A DNA stretch of 64,000 bases from Sphingomonas mollis. GTDB taxonomy: Bacteria; Pseudomonadota; Alphaproteobacteria; Sphingomonadales; Sphingomonadaceae. Position numbers and translations under genes: made by a program. The notes beneath the pieces were generated by a model that saw only the letters and a list, made by a program, of their open reading frames with translations, made no database searches and was not told the DNA's origin. Location of the stretch: positions 372,001 to 436,000 of the forward strand of contig NZ_JAELXS010000001.1 of the NCBI RefSeq assembly GCF_016427505.1. The letters are read 5' to 3'. Shown here piece by piece: positions 58,909 through 64,000 of the stretch (position 1 is the first letter of the stretch; every line of letters starts with the position of its first letter).

Positions 58909-59766
58909 ATGAAACTCTGCCGTTATGGCCCCAAGGGCGCCGAGAAACCCGGTCTGGTCGATGCCGATGGCGCGATCCGCGACCTGTCGGGCAAGGTCGA
59001 CGACATCACCGTCGCCAGCCTCACGACCCTAGCCGGCGTCGATGCCGCCAGCCTGCCCGTGGTGGAGGGCAGCCCGCGTTACGGCGTGCCCGTCGCCGGC
59101 ATCGGCAAGATCGTCGCGATCGGCCTCAACTACCGCGACCATGCGATCGAATCGAACCTGCCGATCCCGACCGAACCGATGATGTTCATGAAGGCGCTAT
59201 CCAGCCTGACCGGCCCGAACGATCAGGTCGTGCTGCCGAAGAACTCCACCCACGGCGACTGGGAAGTCGAGCTGGGCGTCATCATCGGCAAGACCTGCCG
59301 CTATGTCGACAAGGCCGAGGCGATGGATCACGTCGCCGGTTACGTGCTGGCGAACGACGTGTCGGAGCGCTTCAACCAGAAGCAGCGCGGCACCCAGTGG
59401 TCGAAGGGCAAGGGCCACGACACCTTCTGCCCCGTCGGCCCATGGCTGGTGACGCCGGACGAGGTGGGTAATCCGCAGGATCTCGCCATGTCGCTCGACG
59501 TGAACGGCGACCGGATGCAGACCGGCAACACGAAGACGATGATCTTCGCGATCGACGAGCTGATTTCCTACGTCAGCGAATATGTCACGCTGGAGCCGGG
59601 CGACCTGCTCATCACCGGCACGCCGCCGGGCGTGGGCGAGGGCAAGAAGCCCGAGGCGATCTTCCTGAAGGCGGGCGACACGATGACGCTGTCGATCGAC
59701 AAGCTCGGCACGCAGACGCAGAACGTCGTCGCCTGGGCGCACCCGCGCACCGGCACCGCCGCATGA
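58909..59766 (+). CDS. LRA6: 2,4-diketo-3-deoxy-L-rhamnonate hydrolase (FAH family)
   Basis: A 285-residue fumarylacetoacetate-hydrolase-family enzyme. KIVAIGLNYRDHAIESNLPI near 65, WEVELGVIIGKTCRYVDKAE near 120 with metal-binding Glu residues, YVLANDVSERFNQKQRGTQW near 143 and GDLLITGTPPGVGEGKKPEA near 240 are the family blocks. In the sphingomonad diketo-hydrolase pathway this enzyme splits 2,4-diketo-3-deoxy-L-rhamnonate into pyruvate and L-lactate. The start is the ATG at 58909 just after the repeat. It overlaps the next SDR gene by 4 bp. Size equals the characterised type. Confidence 0.9.
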   Translation: MKLCRYGPKGAEKPGLVDADGAIRDLSGKVDDITVASLTTLAGVDAASLPVVEGSPRYGVPVAGIGKIVAIGLNYRDHAIESNLPIPTEPMMFMKALSSLTGPNDQVVLPKNSTHGDWEVELGVIIGKTCRYVDKAEAMDHVAGYVLANDVSERFNQKQRGTQWSKGKGHDTFCPVGPWLVTPDEVGNPQDLAMSLDVNGDRMQTGNTKTMIFAIDELISYVSEYVTLEPGDLLITGTPPGVGEGKKPEAIFLKAGDTMTLSIDKLGTQTQNVVAWAHPRTGTAA

Positions 59767-60515
59767 CGACCTTTCCGGGCCGCTTCGACGGCCGCACCGC
59801 GATCGTCACCGGCGGCGCGTCCGGTCTCGGCAAGGCGGTGGCGAAGCGCATCGTCGCCGAGGGTGGCAAGGTGTGCCTCTGGGACCTGAACCCCGACGCG
59901 CTCGCCGCCGCGCGCGGCGATGTCGGCGCGACTCACACCGTCGCGATCGATGTGTCCGACCATGCCGCCGTCGCCAACGCCGCGCAGGAATCGAACGCGG
60001 CGCTCGGCGGCCGGATCGACGTGCTGGTCTGTTCGGCGGGCATCACCGGCGCGACCGTGCCGGTGCATGAATTCCCGATCGACAGCTGGCTGCGCGTCGT
60101 CGACATCAATCTGAACGGCCTGTTCTATTGCAACCGGTCGGTCGTGCCGTTGATGCTGGCGAACGGCTATGGCCGGATCGTCAACGTGGCATCGGTGGCG
60201 GGCAAGGAGGGCAACCCCAACGCCTCGGCCTATTCCGCGTCCAAGGCCGGCGTGATCGGCTTCACCAAGTCGCTGGGCAAGGAGCTGGCCGGCAAGGGTA
60301 TCATCGCCAACACGCTGACCCCCGCGACCTTCGAAAGCCCGATCCTGGAGCAACTGCCCAAGAGCCAGGTCGATTACATGCGATCGAAGATTCCCATGGG
60401 TCGCTTGGGTGAGATCGACGAATCGGCGGCGATGGTGTGCTTCATGGCGAGCGAGGAATGCAGTTTCACGACCGCCTCGACGTTCGACACATCCGGCGGC
60501 CGCACGACGTTCTGA
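59763..60515 (+). CDS. LRA5: 2-keto-3-deoxy-L-rhamnonate 4-dehydrogenase (SDR)
   Basis: A 250-residue short-chain dehydrogenase. TAIVTGGASGLGKAVAKRIV is the NAD-binding loop, LVCSAGITGATVPVHEF the NAG-like region, and NVASVAGKEGNPNASAYSAS followed by KAG the catalytic Ser/Tyr/Lys. It is coupled to LRA6 by a 4-bp overlap, which supports 4-oxidation of 2-keto-3-deoxy-L-rhamnonate to the diketo acid, the substrate of LRA6. An SDR could have other substrates, but the operon position is specific to this pathway. Confidence 0.87.
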   Translation: MTTFPGRFDGRTAIVTGGASGLGKAVAKRIVAEGGKVCLWDLNPDALAAARGDVGATHTVAIDVSDHAAVANAAQESNAALGGRIDVLVCSAGITGATVPVHEFPIDSWLRVVDINLNGLFYCNRSVVPLMLANGYGRIVNVASVAGKEGNPNASAYSASKAGVIGFTKSLGKELAGKGIIANTLTPATFESPILEQLPKSQVDYMRSKIPMGRLGEIDESAAMVCFMASEECSFTTASTFDTSGGRTTF

Positions 60516-60523
60516 CCACCTTT

Positions 60524-60642
60524 CGTTCGTCCTGAGTAGGGGCTGAGTGAAGTCGAAGACCCGTATCGAACGACATTGCCCTAGGCGGGCCAGTCCTTCG
60601 ATATGTCGCTTCGACAGGCTCAGCGACTACTCAGGACGAACG
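60524..60642. repeat. Palindromic intergenic repeat, family C, intact copy
   Basis: About 119 bp with inverted ends CGTTCGTCCTGAGTAGG and CTACTCAGGACGAACG. Inside, GAAGTCGAAGACCCGTATCG and CCTTCGATATGTCGCTTCGA can also pair in part. It lies between LRA5 and rhaT. Another copy around 23588-24904 is interrupted by the IS110 element. Confidence 0.85.
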
Positions 60643-60668
60643 GTTCTTTTCATTTCGACGGAGCAACC

Positions 60669-61820
60669 ATGGGCAATCCCCTGATCGGCGTCGCGTTCCA
60701 CTGGCTGGGCGGCCTTGCCTCCGCCAGTTTCTACGTCCCCTACCGGGGCGTGAAGCGCTGGTCGTGGGAGGTGTATTGGCTCACCGGCGGCATTTTCTCT
60801 TGGCTGCTCGCGCCGTGGTTCTTCGCCAGCATCCAGACCAACGACCTGCTCGGCGTGCTGGCCGCGACGCCGTCGCCCAACATCTGGTGGCCGGTGTTCT
60901 TCGGCGTCCTCTGGGGCTTTGGCGGCCTCGGCTATGGCCTGACGATGCGCTATCTCGGCCTGTCGCTCGGCATGGCGGTGGTGCTGGGGTTGTGTACGGT
61001 GTTCGGCACGCTGGTGCCGCCACTGTTCCTCGGCGATTTCCATGAAAAGCTGCTCGCCACCGCATCGGGCAACATCATCCTTGCCGGCATCCTGCTGACG
61101 CTGGTCGGCATCATCGTCGTCGCCATGGCTGGCGCCCGCAAGGATGCCGCGCTGTCCGAAGAAGAGAAGGCTGCCGCCGTCGCCGAGTTCGATTTCAAAA
61201 AGGGCATCGTCGTCGCGATCTTCGCCGGCATCATGTCGGCCTGTTTCGCCTTTGGCCTCGCCGCCGGTGAACCGATCAAGGCCCTGTCCGCCGCCGCCGG
61301 CACCGGACCGCTCTGGACCGGGCTGCCGGTATTGTGTCTCGTCATGTTCGGCGGCCTCATCACCAACGCGCTGTGGTGCGGATACCTTGTCGTGAAAAAC
61401 CGCAGCGCCGGGCAGTGGGTCGGTCGGGGGCTGGGCAGGGGCGTCGCCAGCGATCCCGCCGCACAGACTGTTTCGCCCGATCACGGTGCCACGTTCGAAC
61501 CCGCTGCCACCGCCGCCGGATCGACCGCCCCCGCCAGGGCGCCGATGCTGCGCAACTACCTGCTCTGCGCGGTCGCCGGCATCGCGTGGTATTTCCAGTT
61601 CTTCTTCTACACGATGGGCGAGAGCCAGATGGGTCGCTACGGCTTCTCGTCATGGACGTTGCACATGGCGTCGATCATCATCTTCGGCACATTGTGGGGC
61701 TTCGCCTTTCGCGAGTGGAAGGATGCCGCCCCCCGCGTCCGGGGCATGGTGTGGAGCGGTGTCGCCATCCTCGTCCTCGCCACCATCGTCATCGGTTACG
61801 GCAATTATCGCGGAGCCTGA
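60669..61820 (+). CDS. rhaT: L-rhamnose/H+ symporter
   Basis: A 383-residue inner-membrane protein of the DMT-like RhaT family with about ten spans. The N-terminus PLIGVAFHWLGGLASASFYV and PYRGVKRWSWEVYWL matches enteric RhaT closely, with SPNIWWPVFFGVLWGFGGLG and NYLLCAVAGIAWYFQFFFYT later. A central cytoplasmic loop (about 255-300) is enlarged and Ala/Pro-rich. It takes up L-rhamnose with a proton. The ATG at 60669 follows CGGAG. It sits within the catabolic operon, after a family C repeat and 3 bp before the lactonase gene. Confidence 0.95.
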   Translation: MGNPLIGVAFHWLGGLASASFYVPYRGVKRWSWEVYWLTGGIFSWLLAPWFFASIQTNDLLGVLAATPSPNIWWPVFFGVLWGFGGLGYGLTMRYLGLSLGMAVVLGLCTVFGTLVPPLFLGDFHEKLLATASGNIILAGILLTLVGIIVVAMAGARKDAALSEEEKAAAVAEFDFKKGIVVAIFAGIMSACFAFGLAAGEPIKALSAAAGTGPLWTGLPVLCLVMFGGLITNALWCGYLVVKNRSAGQWVGRGLGRGVASDPAAQTVSPDHGATFEPAATAAGSTAPARAPMLRNYLLCAVAGIAWYFQFFFYTMGESQMGRYGFSSWTLHMASIIIFGTLWGFAFREWKDAAPRVRGMVWSGVAILVLATIVIGYGNYRGA

Positions 61821-61823
61821 TCC

Positions 61824-62732
61824 ATGCGCGACGTTCCTTTCATCGATGCCCACGTCCATCTCTGGGACCTCGACCATCTCCGCTACCCATGGCTGACGCC
61901 GCCCTTCGCCGACGACGGCCCCAATGGCAGCGTCGAGCCGATCGCCCACACCTACCGCCCCGCCGACTATCGCGCCGAGGCAGCCGGCTGGGCCGTCGCC
62001 GGCATCGTCCATATCGATGCCGGCGCGCATGGCGACGATGCGCTGGCTGAAACCGAATGGCTCGAAGCACAGGCGAACGACAGCAACCTGCCGATGGGCA
62101 TCGTCGCCTTCGCCGCGCTCGACGATCCGGACGTCGAGCGATTGCTTGCCGCCCATGCTGCGCATGGCCGGGTTCGCGGCATCCGCCACATCGTCAACTG
62201 GCACGCCACCCCGCGCCGCACCTATACGCCGCGCGACCTGACGACCGATCCCGCCTGGGAACGCGGCTTCGCGCTGCTCGCCAAATACGGCCTGTCCTTC
62301 GATCTTCAGGCCTATCCCGCACAGTTTCCCGCGCTCGCCACGCTGCTGGCCCGCCATCCGGGTACGCCGGTGATCGTCAATCATCTCGGCATGCCCGTTC
62401 CCGACGACACCGATGGCCGGGCTGAGTGGCGCGCCGGCATGGCCGCGCTCGCCGCCCTGCCGCAGGTAGCGATGAAGATTTCCGGCTTCGGCTTCGTCCA
62501 GCGACCATGGACCGCGGACGATGCGCGACCGTGGATCACCGAGACGGTCGACCTGTTCGGCCCCGACCGCTGCCTCGTCGCCAGCGATTTCCCCACCGAC
62601 CGCCTGTTCGGCGATTTCGACGATACGCTGGGCGCCTATGCGACGGTCATCGCAAGCTATTCCGATGACGAGCGCCGCGCGATGTGGGGCCGCAACGCCG
62701 ACCGCATCTACCAGATGGGCCTTGATATCTGA
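61824..62732 (+). CDS. LRA2: L-rhamnono-lactonase (amidohydrolase family, COG3618-like)
   Basis: A 302-residue TIM-barrel amidohydrolase. FIDAHVHLWDLDHLRYPWL gives the metal-binding HXH. GIVHIDAGAHGDDALAETEW near 57, GIRHIVNWHATPR near 118, VIVNHLGMPV near 185 and VASDFPTDRLFG near 253 with the catalytic Asp complete the pattern. Proteins of this group hydrolyse sugar lactones, and L-rhamnono-1,4-lactone is the expected substrate, linking LRA1 to LRA3. It is coupled closely to rhaT. Related L-fucono-lactonases look alike, so specificity rests on operon context. Confidence 0.86.
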   Translation: MRDVPFIDAHVHLWDLDHLRYPWLTPPFADDGPNGSVEPIAHTYRPADYRAEAAGWAVAGIVHIDAGAHGDDALAETEWLEAQANDSNLPMGIVAFAALDDPDVERLLAAHAAHGRVRGIRHIVNWHATPRRTYTPRDLTTDPAWERGFALLAKYGLSFDLQAYPAQFPALATLLARHPGTPVIVNHLGMPVPDDTDGRAEWRAGMAALAALPQVAMKISGFGFVQRPWTADDARPWITETVDLFGPDRCLVASDFPTDRLFGDFDDTLGAYATVIASYSDDERRAMWGRNADRIYQMGLDI

Positions 62733-62815
62733 CGAGGCGCTTGCCGCCCGCGCATCCACCCGCTATCGACTTGTCTGAGTAATGGACCGCAGGTCCGATC
62801 AGGAGAGGATGGCCG

Positions 62816-63799
62816 ATGCGCCTGTCGTTGCTGCAATTCCGCGATGCGTCCGGTAACCGCGGTGTTGCCGCGCTGGGTGAGGACCGCGTTCCCCGCCGCG
62901 TGACCGGCGCCACCAGCGTCCGCGCGCTGGCGCAGGGGGCGATCGATGCCGGCCACGATCTCGCCGCCGCCGTCGCTGCCGCCGGTCTTGGCGATGTGGT
63001 CGATCTCGATCAGGTAACCCTGCTCGCGCCGATCGACCATGACGATCCCGCGCATTGCATCCTGACCGGCACCGGCCTGACCCATCTTGGTTCCGCCGAG
63101 GGTCGCGATCAGATGCACCGCGCCGCCAAGGCCGACGCGGCTCCCACCGATTCGATGAAGATGTTCCTGATGGGGGTGGAGGGCGGCAAGCCCGCCGCCG
63201 GCACCGAGGGCGCGCAGCCCGAATGGTTCTACAAGGGCAACGGCCTGTCGCTGGTCGCCCCCGGCCAGCCGCTCGTCTCCCCCGCCTTCGCCAAGGATGC
63301 AGGCGAGGAGCCGGAGATCGCTGGCGTGTATCTCGTCGCCTCCGACGGCACGCCCGTCCGCATCGGCTTCGCCCTCGCCAACGAATTCTCCGACCATGTG
63401 ACGGAGCGCGGCAACTACCTCTGGCTCGCCCATTCGAAACTGCGCCCCGCTGCGATCGGCCCCGAACTGCTCGTGGGCGAATTACCGCAGGAAGTGATCG
63501 GCACCAGCCGCATCATCCGTGACGGCGCGACGCTGTGGGAAAAGCCGTTCCTGTCGGGCGAGGCGAACATGTCGCATAGCCTGGCCAATCTCGAACACCA
63601 TCATTTCAAATACGCGCTGTTTCGCGCCCCCGGCGACGTTCACGTCCATTTCTTCGGCACCGCCACCCTGTCGTTCAGCGACGGCGTGACGACGCAGGAA
63701 GGCGACGTGTTCGAGATAGAAGCCGCGCCCTTCGCGCTGCCGTTGCGCAACACCGTCGCCACCGATACGCACAGCCCAGTCGCGGTGAGGGCGCTCTGA
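62816..63799 (+). CDS. AraD1/GguC-family protein (FAH-related)
   Basis: A 327-residue protein of the GguC/AraD1 group, distantly related to fumarylacetoacetate hydrolases. CILTGTGLTHLGSAEGRDQM near 80, GAQPEWFYKGNGLSLVAPGQ near 138, GFALANEFSDHVTERGNYLW near 182 and FGTATLSFSDGV near 280 are typical. Members are found in non-phosphorylating L-arabinose and D-galactose pathways, where they act on 2-keto-3-deoxy sugar acids or on related products. It follows the lactonase by 83 bp and shares one base with the next gene. In this window it probably begins the module for arabinose or galactose released by GH51, GH35 and GH2. Precise reaction is uncertain. Confidence 0.8.
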   Translation: MRLSLLQFRDASGNRGVAALGEDRVPRRVTGATSVRALAQGAIDAGHDLAAAVAAAGLGDVVDLDQVTLLAPIDHDDPAHCILTGTGLTHLGSAEGRDQMHRAAKADAAPTDSMKMFLMGVEGGKPAAGTEGAQPEWFYKGNGLSLVAPGQPLVSPAFAKDAGEEPEIAGVYLVASDGTPVRIGFALANEFSDHVTERGNYLWLAHSKLRPAAIGPELLVGELPQEVIGTSRIIRDGATLWEKPFLSGEANMSHSLANLEHHHFKYALFRAPGDVHVHFFGTATLSFSDGVTTQEGDVFEIEAAPFALPLRNTVATDTHSPVAVRAL

Positions 63800-64000
63800 T
63801 GACGATCCGTCTCGGCCTCGTCGGCGTCGGCAAGATCGCGCACGACCAGCACATCCCCACCATCGCCGCCTCGCCCGATTTCGAACTGGTCGCCACCGCC
63901 AGCCGTCACGGCAGCGTCGAGGGCACGCCCTCCTATTCCTCGATCGAGGAGATGCTCGACGGTCCCGAGACGATCGACGCGATCACCCTCTGCCAGCCAC
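63799..64000 (+). CDS. Gfo/Idh/MocA-family dehydrogenase, N-terminal part (truncated by window edge)
   Basis: Sixty-seven residues are visible and the frame is open to the edge. MTIRLGLVGVGKIAHDQHIP is the Rossmann loop of the Gfo/Idh/MocA family (GVGKIA in place of the usual GXGXXG), followed by DFELVATASRHGSVEG and YSSIEEMLDGPETIDAITLC. This start resembles the D-galactose 1-dehydrogenases of proteobacteria, which also oxidise L-arabinose, in agreement with the AraD1-type neighbour. The ATG shares one base with the preceding stop. The rest of the gene is outside the window. Confidence 0.75.
   Translation, partial: MTIRLGLVGVGKIAHDQHIPTIAASPDFELVATASRHGSVEGTPSYSSIEEMLDGPETIDAITLCQP

Overview
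The window is a high-GC chromosomal segment from an alphaproteobacterium of the Sphingomonadales, most likely Sphingomonas. The basis is a PEPxxW-CTERM protein next to an exopolysaccharide locus, a large sphingomonad-style TonB-dependent receptor, the non-phosphorylated L-rhamnose pathway, and several families of palindromic intergenic repeats. I saw no tRNA, rRNA or CRISPR array. All assignments come from reading the sequence; no database search was run.

Layout. (1) 1-9,835: an exopolysaccharide locus on the + strand. It holds a truncated flippase, two GT2 enzymes, two hexapeptide acyltransferases (one antisense), a GT4, a membrane GT2, a GumD/WcaJ-type initiating phosphotransferase, a PEP-CTERM protein and a one-pass membrane protein of unknown function. 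(2) 9,829-13,237 (-): rmlC-rmlB-rmlD-rmlA, making dTDP-L-rhamnose. (3) 13,553-26,300 (-): rplJ-rplL and rpoB-rpoC. The usual rplL-rpoB junction is split by about 2.9 kb carrying a BNR-repeat sialidase-like gene and a frameshifted IS110-family element. rpoB has its own consensus promoter and a terminator-like hairpin in its leader. (4) 26,348-28,001 (+): 3-oxoacid CoA-transferase A and B with a small DUF5076-type gene between them.

(5) 28,111-54,337: a rhamnogalacturonan-I utilisation locus. It has a PL11 lyase (-), a divergent TonB-dependent receptor (+), a concanavalin-like secreted protein, a PL26-type exo-lyase and a GH51 arabinofuranosidase (+). A roughly 15.5-kb co-directional minus-strand run follows: PL22, GH2, two CE12 acetylesterases, an esterase, GH28-like, rhaM, GH35, GH105, a GPH-type sugar transporter and an alpha/beta hydrolase. 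(6) 54,677-62,732: the non-phosphorylated (diketo-hydrolase) L-rhamnose pathway around an IclR regulator. On one side are L-rhamnose dehydrogenase and L-lactate dehydrogenase; on the other are rhamnonate dehydratase, diketo-deoxyrhamnonate hydrolase, KDR 4-dehydrogenase, RhaT and a lactonase. (7) 62,816-64,000: an AraD1/GguC-family protein and the start of a Gfo/Idh/MocA dehydrogenase, probably the beginning of an L-arabinose or D-galactose module.

Together, regions 5-7 read as one programme. Pectin RG-I fragments enter through the TonB receptor and are deacetylated and cut by lyases and hydrolases. The products L-rhamnose, L-arabinose, D-galactose and unsaturated uronates are then consumed; L-rhamnose ends as pyruvate and L-lactate, and LldD turns the lactate into pyruvate. 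The same genome makes dTDP-L-rhamnose for its surface polysaccharide in region 2. The most unusual features are the split rplJL/rpoBC operon with its rpoB leader, the IS110 element sitting in a repeat, a GH2 gene whose natural start appears to be ACG, and matching inverted repeats at the IclR/rhamnonate dehydratase divergent promoter.
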